Shown piece by piece: positions 1 through 8,001 of a stretch of DNA of 50,446 bases (position 1 is the first letter of the stretch; each line of letters opens with the position of its first letter). Position numbers and translations under genes: made by a program. Under the pieces are notes generated by a model, which saw only the letters and a list, made by a program, of their open reading frames with translations, did no database searches and had not been told where the DNA came from. The stretch is from Candidatus Woesearchaeota archaeon (GTDB lineage: Archaea > Nanobdellota > Nanobdellia > Woesearchaeales > JAIPIC01): positions 1-50,446 of the forward strand of contig JAIPIC010000006.1 in assembly GCA_021734865.1 (NCBI GenBank). Reading direction: 5' to 3'.

Positions 1-60
1 ATCTTTAAGATTTGGTGGAAATAAGTAGTTTTGATTTCTATGTGATTTAATATACGCCAT
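1..60 (-). CDS. Transposase, N-terminal 20 residues (runs off the window)
   Basis: The minus strand begins an open frame at the ATG at 60-58, reading MAYIKSHRNQNYLFPPNLKD before leaving the window. This opening (M-A-[YF]-[IK], RNQ, LFPP, then L-x-D) resembles the N-terminus of IS1182-like DDE transposases, which go on to cut and paste an insertion sequence. A strong ribosome binding site, GAGGTG, lies 5 bases before the ATG (about 66-71 on the plus strand). The frame is too short to assign a family firmly. An IS end should lie somewhere in the following 200 bp, but I could not identify a terminal repeat without its partner. Confidence 0.5.
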   Translation of the reverse strand, partial: MAYIKSHRNQNYLFPPNLKD

Positions 61-284
61 TTGAACACCTCATTGAAGAATTATATTAATTTTAGAGGTG
101 TTAAAATATAAAAAATCATCGAATTATCGGACAGCCTCACTACAAAAAGTACACCAATTATATGTGATTAGTCCGTACTGGCTTTCAGAAATGAGAGTAT
201 GTTATGTTGGTCTCGATAATAATTGTATAATGAGTCAAATCAGGGCATATTTTGAATGAACATAAGAATTAGTAATATCTGATA
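61..284. other. Non-coding stretch next to the partial transposase
   Basis: This 224 bp stretch has no supported gene. It holds the ribosome binding site of the partial transposase and presumably one end of its insertion sequence. It is rich in short imperfect repeats, but no terminal inverted repeat can be assigned because the other end of the element is outside the window. Confidence 0.4.
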
Positions 285-866
285 TTACTTTTTGTTGACC
301 TGAAAGTATTCTTTTATTGATTTCGCCAGATAATAAGCTGCTAATTTAAGCTCATTTCCAACATCCTCCCATTCGAGGTCTTCATGTTTCTTCCTATTTG
401 TTGAGTCTTTGTGTTTTGGTTTTTTCTTTGAATCGATGGTTTCTGATTCTTCTGGGTGAAGACGTAAGAATATGTTTACATAACCTAATATGACTACAAT
501 CAGAAATACTAGTATAAATACTAATACAGATACTGATTTCAGGCCAAAAATGGCATATTGCTTTGTCACCTGACCCATAGTTCTGAATATCTGAAAAATG
601 AATTCAACCAGAATCACTGCTCCAATTCCATTGAATATCGGTCCTGGAATATTTAATGGAAAGTTAAATACATAAAACAATTCTGCAAGATAAAATATAA
701 AGGACATAATAATAATAATGCTTAAGTTAATATTAAGAAATTCTATGACCTGTACCGCTGTTGAATTTTCAAGATTTACTGTGTTCAGTGCCCAGAGAAC
801 TAATAAAAACATTACCAAAGATATGATCTTGGACAATGTCACACCCAATACTGTTTTTTTTCTCAT
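285..866 (-). CDS. Small four-helix membrane protein of unknown function
   Basis: I do not recognise this 193-residue protein. It has four predicted membrane helices at about residues 10-31, 45-66, 77-97 and 108-132, and then a charged, Lys/Glu-rich tail of about 60 residues that probably lies in the cytoplasm. The ATG at 866 fits a leaderless start: an AT-rich TATA-like box (minus strand, about 896-888) sits roughly 26 bp upstream. The gene diverges from ispG across 208 bp. That interval contains a perfect 12-bp tandem repeat (910-933) that might bind a regulator. No enzyme motif is visible. Confidence 0.7.
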   Translation of the reverse strand: MRKKTVLGVTLSKIISLVMFLLVLWALNTVNLENSTAVQVIEFLNINLSIIIIMSFIFYLAELFYVFNFPLNIPGPIFNGIGAVILVEFIFQIFRTMGQVTKQYAIFGLKSVSVLVFILVFLIVVILGYVNIFLRLHPEESETIDSKKKPKHKDSTNRKKHEDLEWEDVGNELKLAAYYLAKSIKEYFQVNKK

Positions 867-909
867 TAGGAATGGGGATATGTAAAGAGTATTAAATTCT
901 TTTTGATAC

Positions 910-933
910 TATTTTCGATATTATTTTCGATAT
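910..933. repeat. Perfect 12-bp tandem duplication in a divergent promoter region
   Basis: TATTTTCGATAT occurs twice head to tail (910-921 and 922-933). It lies between the promoters of the small membrane protein and ispG. It could be a regulator binding site or a simple slippage product. Nothing else in the window repeats it as far as I can see. Confidence 0.5.
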
Positions 934-1040
934 TGTTTATATTATTCATTTATATTTTCAATATCATATAGTGTTAGGATAAATCTAAAATTATCAGGAC
1001 AAGTATGAATTCTGTTCTTGACCTATACTATTTATAACAA

Positions 1041-1050
1041 TTTATATATA
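1041..1050 (+). promoter_or_regulatory. TATA box of ispG, setting a leaderless start
   Basis: TTTATATATA is centred about 29 bp before the ATG at 1075, the spacing expected for an archaeal TATA box driving a leaderless mRNA. This supports ATG 1075 over an in-frame TTG at 1018 that would lie upstream of the box. Confidence 0.6.
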
Positions 1051-1074
1051 AGAATCAAATACGACAAATTAAGC

Positions 1075-2124
1075 ATGAAAGCAACCAAGAAAAATGCAAA
1101 AATAGGAGAGATTATTCTCGGAGAGGGCCATCCGGTCAGAATTCAGTCAATGTGTAATACTGTAACGACTGATATTAAATCAACGCTTGCGCAAGCTAAA
1201 TCACTTGAAAAGGCAGGCTGTGAGATTCTGCGTTTTGGAATCCCTGACCAGGAAAGCATTAAAGCATTGTCGGAGATTAGGAAGCATCTGAATATTCCTG
1301 TTGTGGCTGATATTCATTTTGATTATAAACTGGCAATCGCAAGCTGTGTGGTTGCAGACAAAATTAGGGTCAATCCTGGCAATCTTGGCGGCACAGATCG
1401 TCTGAAAACCGTTATCGAAGCCGCAAAGAAACATAATACCTGTATCAGGATTGGTGTGAATGCTGGGTCTTTGGAGAAGCGCTTTAACAAAATCCCTATC
1501 CATGAAGCGTTGGTTCATTCAGCTATGGATTATATTAGAGTATTTGAAGAGATTAATTTTGAGAACATTGTTGTGTCATTGAAATCGTCTGATGTCCAGA
1601 CTTCTGTTAAAGCATATCGCCTTTTTAGAGAAAAGTCGGGTTATCCTCTTCATGTTGGTATAACAGAATCAGGCAGCGGTGAAGAAGGGATTATCAAATC
1701 AGCTGCTGGGATAGGAGCTCTGCTTGTTGATGGTATTGGAGATACTATCAGAGTTTCACTTTCGGACGATCCTGTGAGAGAGATTGAGGTAGCTCAAAAG
1801 ATTGTCCAGGCTGTTGGTTTAAGGCAATTTGGACCTGAATATATATCATGTCCGACATGCGCTCGCTCAAATATTGATGTTATTTCTGTCTGCAAGAAGA
1901 CAAAGGAATCTCTGATAGATTTTAATCGAAGAATCTCGATCGCTGTGATGGGTTGCGAGGTCAATGGTCCTGGAGAGGCTGCGCATGCTGATATAGGTCT
2001 TGCAGCTGGTAAGGACAGGATTTTAATATTTGAGAAAGGTAAGATTGTCGAGAGAATTGACAATACTGGTCCGATTGACCAGATAATTGAGTTGTTCGTT
2101 GATAGGGTCAGGAAATTTAAATAG
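1075..2124 (+). CDS. ispG: 4-hydroxy-3-methylbut-2-enyl diphosphate synthase (IspG/GcpE)
   Basis: IspG is the [4Fe-4S] enzyme that converts methylerythritol cyclodiphosphate to HMBPP in the MEP isoprenoid pathway. The 349-residue product has the usual bacterial short form: an N-terminal TIM-barrel part beginning near residue 10 with a PVRIQSMCNT segment, then a C-terminal iron-sulfur domain. The cluster ligands are visible as CPTCAR and as the GCEVNGPGEA motif, matching the three Cys of the family. Start chosen at ATG 1075 because the box at 1041-1050 fits a leaderless transcript; the longer TTG reading adds 19 unlike residues. It is convergent with the methyltransferase gene, with one base between the stops. 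Archaea normally use mevalonate, so this is probably a gene acquired from bacteria. IspH or other MEP genes are not in the window. Confidence 0.93.
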   Translation: MKATKKNAKIGEIILGEGHPVRIQSMCNTVTTDIKSTLAQAKSLEKAGCEILRFGIPDQESIKALSEIRKHLNIPVVADIHFDYKLAIASCVVADKIRVNPGNLGGTDRLKTVIEAAKKHNTCIRIGVNAGSLEKRFNKIPIHEALVHSAMDYIRVFEEINFENIVVSLKSSDVQTSVKAYRLFREKSGYPLHVGITESGSGEEGIIKSAAGIGALLVDGIGDTIRVSLSDDPVREIEVAQKIVQAVGLRQFGPEYISCPTCARSNIDVISVCKKTKESLIDFNRRISIAVMGCEVNGPGEAAHADIGLAAGKDRILIFEKGKIVERIDNTGPIDQIIELFVDRVRKFK

Positions 2125-2125
2125 A

Positions 2126-2728
2126 TCAAATGAAGAATATTGTGTCTCTTCCTTCTAGGATTATCTTCTGAACTGTGAAATGATAACTAATTGACTTTTC
2201 AATAATCTTAAATCTCGACGATTCTGTGAGAATTGATAGTGCAATGCAAAAGTTTTTTTTGTGTTTTTTCTCACTCAGTACTCGCTTAATCTCATCCATC
2301 GCCAGCTCAATATCTTCAACGTGATGCAATGCACTGACTGAAACGATGTAATCAAAGAAGTTATCTTCATAAGGCAATTCTTCTGCTCGTCCTAGAGTCA
2401 GTTCTGCATTGACATGATTCCGTTTGGCTAGATTTAATAATTCCTTCGATGGATCTATCCCATATTTTTGACAATCAAAGAATTTATCAGAAAAAAAAGG
2501 CCCGCAACCGATATTCAGCAATTTTTCGTTGGGTTTTGGTCTGATTTCATTTGCAATAAGCCTTATTTTATTGATCTGTTCATCTTTATGCAGGTTAATA
2601 TATGTCGGACTGGATATGTCATATTTCTGACCAGCATCTTTCACTGATTCAAAACTTACTGTTCGGTCTTTTAACAACTTAATGTCCAGTTCAAGTTGGT
2701 CATATATCTGTTTTTGCTTTATCGTCAA
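2126..2728 (-). CDS. Class I SAM-dependent methyltransferase
   Basis: This 200-residue protein has a Rossmann-type methyltransferase core. Motif I is LLNIGCGPFF (about residues 69-78), an acidic end of strand 2 is in YGIDPSKEL, then comes the DYIVSVSALHHVED motif IV/post-IV region and an EIKRVL helix. This is the ubiE/Methyltransf_11 pattern. The substrate is unknown. The frame opens at TTG 2728, 29 bp inside the end of ppdK, so it is probably translated from the same message; no clear ribosome binding site is visible, and the first residues are uncertain. The C-terminus is short but looks natural (ends GRDTIFFI). Confidence 0.8.
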   Translation of the reverse strand: MTIKQKQIYDQLELDIKLLKDRTVSFESVKDAGQKYDISSPTYINLHKDEQINKIRLIANEIRPKPNEKLLNIGCGPFFSDKFFDCQKYGIDPSKELLNLAKRNHVNAELTLGRAEELPYEDNFFDYIVSVSALHHVEDIELAMDEIKRVLSEKKHKKNFCIALSILTESSRFKIIEKSISYHFTVQKIILEGRDTIFFI

Positions 2729-5321
2729 CGATTGATGCCTGTGCTGCTACGAGTCTTGCTGCAGGCACCCTATATGGTGAACAGCTGACATAATCCAATC
2801 CGGCCTTATGGAAAAATTTTATTGATTCTGGCTCTCCTCCATGCTCTCCACAGATCCCGATTTCAAGACTAGGCTTTGTTTGCCTGCCTTTCTCTACGGT
2901 GATCTTGACTAATTCTCCTATTCCCTCCTGATCAAGCTGCTGGAATGGGTCGTAAATAAATATGCCTTTTTTCATGTATTGGCTGATGAATTTATCTGAG
3001 TCATCTCTAGAAAATCCAAAACCCATCTGTGTAAGATCATTTGTTCCAAAGGAGAAAAAATCGGCAGATTCTGCTATGCTTCCTGCTGTTAAGGCTGCAC
3101 GAGGAACTTCGATCATTGTCCCTATTTTGTATTTAATATTAGTGTTATGTCTTTTCATGATGCGATTTGCGGTTCTGTTGATGATCTCTGATACAAATTC
3201 TAATTCCTGTTTTGACCCTATTAGCGGAACCTCAATCTCAGGTATTATCTCCTTACCTTGTTTTTGAAGCTCGGATGCTGCAGAAATTATTGCATGCACC
3301 TGCATCTCTGCAATCTCAGGATATGTTATTGCAAGACGACATCCTCTGTGACCAAGCATGGGATTAAATTCCCTTAGACTGTTGATTTTATTCTGGAGAT
3401 CTTCTTTGGATACTCCCATCCTGTTTGCGATTATTTCAAGGTCTTTATGATCAGTTGGGAGGAATTCGTGCAATGGAGGGTCTAGCAAGCGAATTGTTAC
3501 TGGGAGTCCCTCCATTGACTCGAATATCCCTAAAAAATCCTTCTTTTGGTAAGGCAGAAGCTTGAGCAAGGCCTTTTTTCGACCTTCTTCGTCATATGCG
3601 AGTATCATTTCCCTCATAGCATTTATACGATCTTCCTTAAAGAACATATGTTCAGTCCTGCAGAGTCCTATGCCCTGCGCGCCAAATTCTCTTGCTTTTT
3701 TTGCATCTTCGGGGGTATCGGCATTTGTTCTCACAAACAGACTCTTAAATCCATCAGCCCATGATAATAGGAGCTGCAGATCTTTTGAAAATGCCGGTTC
3801 AGTTACATCTAATTTTCCAAAGTATGCCTCCCCAGTAGTTCCGTCAAGAGTCAACATATCTCCTTCCTTCAAAATTTTACCATTTGTTTTGACTGTGCGC
3901 GCTTCATAGTCAATTATAATATCACTGGCTCCTGTGATGCAACATTTTCCCATCCCCCTGGCCACGACTGCAGCGTGGGAAGTTATCCCTCCTCTTGCTG
4001 TGAGTATACCCTGTGCTAAATGCATTCCTTCAATATCATCAGGCGATGTCTCTTTTCTTACCAAAACAGCATCTTCATGTCTATCTGCCATTTTTATGAC
4101 TGTATCTGAATCAAGTGCAATTCTACCAACAGCTGCACCTGGGGAAGCAGGTAATGCTTTGGTAAATAGATTTTCTTTATTTTTAGAACATGGATCAATC
4201 TGTTTGTGGAGAATCTGATTAATATGGACAGGACTTATCCTCATTACAGCAGTTTTCTTGTTTATGATCCCTTGTTGGACAAGGTCTGTAGCTATTTTGA
4301 TAGCAGCCTGAGCTGTCCTTTTGCCTGTTCTTGTCTGTAAGAGATAAAGTTTTCCTTTCTCAACTGTAAATTCAATATCTTGCATGTCTTTATAGTGGTT
4401 CTCAAGTTTTTCGCATACTTCCTTGAGTTCTTTGAATACGTGCGGCATCCTAGTCTGGAGTTCACTTATTGGTTGTGGTGTCCTGATTCCAGCGACAACA
4501 TCTTCTCCTTGTGCATTTATAAGATATTCTCCTGTTAGTTGATTAGTTCCACCAGATGGATTTCTTGTAAAACAAACCCCTGTTCCTGAATTGGTGTCCA
4601 TGTTTCCAAATACCATAGATTGAACAGTTGCGGCAGTGCAGATATCATGAGGAATATTGTTAATCCTACGGTATGTTTTAGCACGGTCATTATCCCATGA
4701 CTTAAACACAGCTTCAACAGCCATGATTAACTGAGTATGCGGGTCTGAAGGGAACTCCCCATATGAAGAATATACTATTTTAAGGTATTCGGTAACGAGG
4801 TGTTTAAGATGAAAAGCAGAGAGTTCCTGATCAGATGATACACCCGCAGTTTTTTTTATTTTTGATAGTTCGTTCTCGAATAGCTCCATCTTAATTCCAA
4901 GAACTACATCCCCAAACATCTGTATAAATCGTCTGAATGAATCCCATGCAAATCTTTCGTCGATTTTTGCAAGGACTTCAACAGTTTTTGAATTCAATCC
5001 AATATTCAGAATTGTATCCATCATCCCAGGCATTGATACCTTTGCACCAGAACGAACTGAGACAAGCAAAGGATTTTCATCGTCTCCGAAAGTCTTGCCA
5101 GTTTTTGTCTCAAGAATATCAAGATGTGTCCTGAGTTCTTCAAATAGCCCATCAGGCAGGCGCATAGTTGTATTATATATACGGCACGTCTCAGTTGTGA
5201 TCGTAAATCCTTGAGGGATGTTAAGATCGATTGAAGCCATTTCTGCAAGATTTGCTCCTTTTCCACCCAAAAGTCCAGCCATATCTTTACTGCCTTCATT
5301 GAACGCATAGATATACTTAAT
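2700..5321 (-). CDS. ppdK: Pyruvate, phosphate dikinase, probable ATT start
   Basis: This enzyme interconverts pyruvate, ATP and phosphate with PEP, AMP and pyrophosphate, linking glycolysis and gluconeogenesis. The order is a nucleotide-binding ATP-grasp domain, the swivelling phosphohistidine domain with GGITSHAAVVARGMGKC (catalytic His near residue 450), and the PEP/pyruvate barrel with GICGEHGGEP (catalytic Cys near 830). The first ATG (5282) leaves out family-conserved residues: in frame upstream the sequence reads KYIYAFNEGSKD and joins MAGLLGGKGANL. Between the in-frame stop (5330-5328) and this ATG there is no ATG, GTG or TTG. An ATT at 5321 follows a good GAGGTG ribosome binding site (5334-5329) by 7 bases. 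The resulting 873 residues is the usual family length. Confidence 0.93.
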   Translation of the reverse strand: MKYIYAFNEGSKDMAGLLGGKGANLAEMASIDLNIPQGFTITTETCRIYNTTMRLPDGLFEELRTHLDILETKTGKTFGDDENPLLVSVRSGAKVSMPGMMDTILNIGLNSKTVEVLAKIDERFAWDSFRRFIQMFGDVVLGIKMELFENELSKIKKTAGVSSDQELSAFHLKHLVTEYLKIVYSSYGEFPSDPHTQLIMAVEAVFKSWDNDRAKTYRRINNIPHDICTAATVQSMVFGNMDTNSGTGVCFTRNPSGGTNQLTGEYLINAQGEDVVAGIRTPQPISELQTRMPHVFKELKEVCEKLENHYKDMQDIEFTVEKGKLYLLQTRTGKRTAQAAIKIATDLVQQGIINKKTAVMRISPVHINQILHKQIDPCSKNKENLFTKALPASPGAAVGRIALDSDTVIKMADRHEDAVLVRKETSPDDIEGMHLAQGILTARGGITSHAAVVARGMGKCCITGASDIIIDYEARTVKTNGKILKEGDMLTLDGTTGEAYFGKLDVTEPAFSKDLQLLLSWADGFKSLFVRTNADTPEDAKKAREFGAQGIGLCRTEHMFFKEDRINAMREMILAYDEEGRKKALLKLLPYQKKDFLGIFESMEGLPVTIRLLDPPLHEFLPTDHKDLEIIANRMGVSKEDLQNKINSLREFNPMLGHRGCRLAITYPEIAEMQVHAIISAASELQKQGKEIIPEIEVPLIGSKQELEFVSEIINRTANRIMKRHNTNIKYKIGTMIEVPRAALTAGSIAESADFFSFGTNDLTQMGFGFSRDDSDKFISQYMKKGIFIYDPFQQLDQEGIGELVKITVEKGRQTKPSLEIGICGEHGGEPESIKFFHKAGLDYVSCSPYRVPAARLVAAQASIVDDKAKTDI

Positions 5322-5334
5322 TTTGTTTCACCTC

Positions 5335-5779
5335 TTGTAATCTTGAAATTTCAGGGGAATTCATAATTACCTGCATAAAATGCAAATTTATTATATGACA
5401 TCCTCATACTAAATATTACTTTGTATTAATATTATATTATAATGATATATATACTTTTTTAATGTCCGATACAATCGGATGTTATCATATCAATGACTTT
5501 CGTTCTTTCAATAGCCGAACAGCCCACTAAGATTATGAGTGTCCCTCTGGTGAGTATATAAGTCAACATATAATATCAGATAATAGGTGTTAGTTTCAAT
5601 AAGCGGGCGAACTAAAATATAGTCAAAATTTTCAATTTTGAAGAATTATAAAATAGGGCAGGTTTTTAATTTGGTCTTTCGTCGTATGTTATGCTCAATT
5701 TTATCGGGGGCTAATAGTTTATAGGGCTCATTTCTTTTATAAAGCGATATTTATATAGTAGAACACTTATGAATAAAAT
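5335..5779. other. Gene-free interval with promoters and small hairpins
   Basis: This 445 bp of very AT-rich DNA has no convincing gene. It contains the ppdK promoter area (an AT-rich box near 5385-5400, minus strand). Two small perfect hairpins are visible: TCCGAT-ACA-ATCGGA around 5464-5478, and TCAAAATT-TTC-AATTTTGA at 5623-5641. A TATA-like ATATATAC near 5445-5452 could start a plus-strand RNA, but I see no recognisable RNA family. At its end, ATATTTATATA (5748-5758) sits 26 bp before the ATG of the next gene. Confidence 0.4.
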
Positions 5780-6628
5780 ATGGACGCTAAGAACATTCTT
5801 TCAAAAATATGTGCTTCAATATTAGGAATTATCGTAGTTGGTTCATCAGTAAATTTACTCCTTGTCATAATTTTTACAATTTTCTTTGTTATAGATAAAC
5901 CAGAATCAATAAGCGACTGGCTTTGGATATTATATTCATTTGTTGGTTTATTTAACATTATAGCTGGGATATATTTCGGATTAAAAATCTATAAAACCAA
6001 AAGCATTTGGTATACAATTTTTAAACCATCAAAAAATAAAGCACTTATAAGTTTGGTTTTATCTATAATTCTTGTAATTTTATCTCTTGTATTTTCTGGC
6101 GGTAAATCTTTTGTGAATGTTTATACTTTTAGACCAATGTCTCTGATTATTGGAATTCCATTATCAATTATTTCATATTTCATTTTTTTTTATCCATTTA
6201 GTGCATTGTGCAATTTCATTTATCAATATAAAAAAGATAAATTATTCAAAAAATCAAAAGCAATAGTAATTATATTATTGATTCTTCTAAATCCAATATT
6301 CATTGTATTTGGCGGAGCAATGGGTGCTGTCTATAGACAAAGAATAATGAATGAACCCTGTGGTGTAAAAATTGTCGCATTTAATGAACCCTCTCCTGCT
6401 AAAGATTCTGGAATGCAAGTTGATGAAATAGTTGTTAAAATAAATGATTTTGAAGTCGATTCTTTGAATAAATTAAAAGAATATATGGGTGGTTATGATC
6501 CATCAATGGATTTGATAATCCATACAGAATCAGATTCATATTCTATCGAACCATATCTCCAAGATGGAAGATATATATTAGGAGTAAATTTAACTCAAGA
6601 AATGTGTAAACGTTCTTTAAGGAAATGA
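5780..6628 (+). CDS. Polytopic membrane protein with C-terminal PDZ-like domain
   Basis: The 282-residue protein has about five membrane helices (near residues 10-37, 46-68, 87-107, 118-145 and 160-185). A PDZ-like domain of about 80 residues follows: VKIVAFNEPSPAKDSGMQVD (about 195-214), then EIVVKINDFEV and a repeated beta-strand pattern. PDZ domains bind peptide ends and are often attached to membrane proteases, but no protease motif such as HExxH is visible, so it may be a scaffold. The ATG at 5780 is 26 bp after a TATA box, so the message is probably leaderless. The gene is noticeably more AT-rich than the surrounding housekeeping genes, as is its downstream neighbour. Confidence 0.7.
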   Translation: MDAKNILSKICASILGIIVVGSSVNLLLVIIFTIFFVIDKPESISDWLWILYSFVGLFNIIAGIYFGLKIYKTKSIWYTIFKPSKNKALISLVLSIILVILSLVFSGGKSFVNVYTFRPMSLIIGIPLSIISYFIFFYPFSALCNFIYQYKKDKLFKKSKAIVIILLILLNPIFIVFGGAMGAVYRQRIMNEPCGVKIVAFNEPSPAKDSGMQVDEIVVKINDFEVDSLNKLKEYMGGYDPSMDLIIHTESDSYSIEPYLQDGRYILGVNLTQEMCKRSLRK

Positions 6629-6705
6629 GCCCTTAATTCTTGTTCTTGATTGCTCACTGTGTTCGCTAGATAGAACGCCCAAAAAAAAACTTTTCTGCCG
6701 AAATC

Positions 6706-6726
6706 AGACCCCACTACGTAGGGTCT
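6706..6726. other. Short hairpin downstream of the PDZ gene
   Basis: AGACCC and GGGTCT (6706-6711 and 6721-6726) form a 6-bp stem around a loop that contains a TACGTA palindrome. It lies in the 200-bp gap after the PDZ membrane protein. It might stabilise or end a transcript, but no T-run follows, so its function is open. Confidence 0.3.
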
Positions 6727-6832
6727 AAGAGCATAATAAGGATCCCGATGGTTATACGACAATTAACTCGGAGCCAGCCTCAATAATTTATTTACGCAAG
6801 ATTTATATTATAAAGAATATATTTTTACTTAT

Positions 6833-7768
6833 ATGGAAATCAATGATTTAATTTTCAAAGAACTTCTCAAAAGAGGATATAAACTTGAGGGAAAAACTCG
6901 GGTTTGGGATGTTGCTGATTCTAAGTTGTGGTATCTTATTCCGAAACAAGCACAAGGTTTTCTTGATTTAAGCAAAACTGAAGGATACAAGAAAACCATT
7001 ATTGATAAAGAGGTGTCTTTGATAAAACAAAACATGAAAGATTTTGTTCACGCTTTACCAAAAACTTCATGCAATATAATTGATTTAGGTTGTGGCGATG
7101 GACAAAAAGCCTCTCTGTTTATTCATGAATTAGCAAAGCACATGAAAATTCGATATTGCCCTATTGATATTAGTTCTTACATGGTTTCAAAAGCCGCTAA
7201 AACTATTCGTAAAATGAAAGTCGGAGAAGTTTTGGAATTTCGTTGGAATATTTCCTACTTTGAGAATCTAAATAATATTACTCCTCTTTTTAGAGAAACC
7301 GGCTTTGAAACTCATTTCATGATGCTCTTAGGCAATACCTTAGGAAATTTTGACAGAGAAGATATATTGCATGGAATAAGAACAAGCATGAACAAAGATG
7401 ATATCCTTCTGATTGGTAATGGTTTAACAAATGGAAATGCAAATTGGACAGAAAAATACAAAGACACCATAATTAATAATTGGCTTGTTCAAATACCACA
7501 ACAATTGGGTTTAACAAAAAAGGACATTGCTTATGATGTTCGTTTTGTCAATTCAAGAATTGAAGAGTTATATATTTTGAATAATGACAAAACTATTAAA
7601 CACCTCGGAAGAACATTAAATTTCAAAAAAGGAGATGTTATAATTACAGCAATATCATATAAATACACCAAACCCGAGTTTAAGAAAATACTTGAGAAGT
7701 TCTTTTCTAGCGTGAAAATATATTCTGATTCTAGGGATACATATGGTCTTGCTCTATGTAAAAGGTAA
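6833..7768 (+). CDS. EgtD-like SAM methyltransferase (histidine methyltransferase fold)
   Basis: This 311-residue protein matches the family that includes the ergothioneine enzyme EgtD, which trimethylates the alpha-amino group of histidine. The SAM-binding motif is IIDLGCGDG (residues 82-90), followed by CPIDIS (109-114). The family-typical LLGNTLGNF is at 165-173. Archaeal members with this pattern are not shown to make ergothioneine, and no egtB-like sulfoxide synthase lies nearby, so the substrate is unknown. ATG 6833 follows a TATA box (about 6802-6810) by 27 bp, indicating a leaderless start. The gene is AT-rich like the PDZ gene upstream, hinting that both arrived together. Confidence 0.78.
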   Translation: MEINDLIFKELLKRGYKLEGKTRVWDVADSKLWYLIPKQAQGFLDLSKTEGYKKTIIDKEVSLIKQNMKDFVHALPKTSCNIIDLGCGDGQKASLFIHELAKHMKIRYCPIDISSYMVSKAAKTIRKMKVGEVLEFRWNISYFENLNNITPLFRETGFETHFMMLLGNTLGNFDREDILHGIRTSMNKDDILLIGNGLTNGNANWTEKYKDTIINNWLVQIPQQLGLTKKDIAYDVRFVNSRIEELYILNNDKTIKHLGRTLNFKKGDVIITAISYKYTKPEFKKILEKFFSSVKIYSDSRDTYGLALCKR

Positions 7769-7901
7769 CGGCTGACTCCTGCGTCATACTGTCGCTCCGT
7801 TTCCCTCCACGATTTTCTCTTGCAGAAAAAACACATAACAGCGATTCCGATATTATTTGCTGTCATATCGAATAAATCCAGATTATTGGCAAAATACAAA
7901 A

Positions 7902-7911
7902 CCTTTATAAA
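7902..7911 (+). promoter_or_regulatory. TATA box of the uL1 operon
   Basis: CTTTATAAAT is a good archaeal TATA box. Its position predicts a transcription start around 7932-7936, giving a structured leader of about 68 nt before the uL1 ATG at 8002. Confidence 0.55.
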
Positions 7912-7933
7912 TGAATCACACCTCCACGGGCTT

Positions 7934-8001
7934 AGTATTCCCGTAAACTACGTTTTGACACGAGTAATCGTGCATCATTGCTTAGTAGGGTGGAGGTTAA
8001 A
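7934..8001 (+). promoter_or_regulatory. Structured uL1 mRNA leader resembling the 23S rRNA L1 stalk
   Basis: In archaea uL1 represses its own operon by binding an mRNA copy of its rRNA site. Compared from memory with the L1 stalk (helices 76-78) of 23S rRNA, the leader has the same ordered blocks: ACTA (7947-7950), TTTGACAC (about 7954-7961), a variable hairpin, and then TAGTAGGGTGGAGG (7983-7996) where the rRNA has TAG.ATAGGTGGGAGG. The ACTA and TAGT blocks can pair. The variable part holds a perfect hairpin CACGA-GTAA-TCGTG (7959-7972) with a GNRA loop. The 3' block contains the ribosome binding site GGAGGT (7992-7997), so bound uL1 would block translation. The boundaries are inferred from the TATA box. 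Confidence 0.5.

Noticed and set aside
1018-1074. Longer IspG starting at TTG 1018
   Set aside because: The added 19 residues are unlike the family, and the TATA box lies within them, so ATG 1075 is the better start.
5464-5580. Possible RNA gene after the TATA-like ATATATAC near 5445
   Set aside because: Apart from a small hairpin there is no stem set, known family motif or terminator to support it.
7920-7997. ACCTCCAC (7920-7927) is complementary to GTGGAGGT (7990-7997) and could hide the uL1 ribosome binding site
   Set aside because: The TATA box at 7902-7911 predicts a transcript starting about 7934, so the upstream half would not be in the RNA. It would matter only if a start site lies further upstream.
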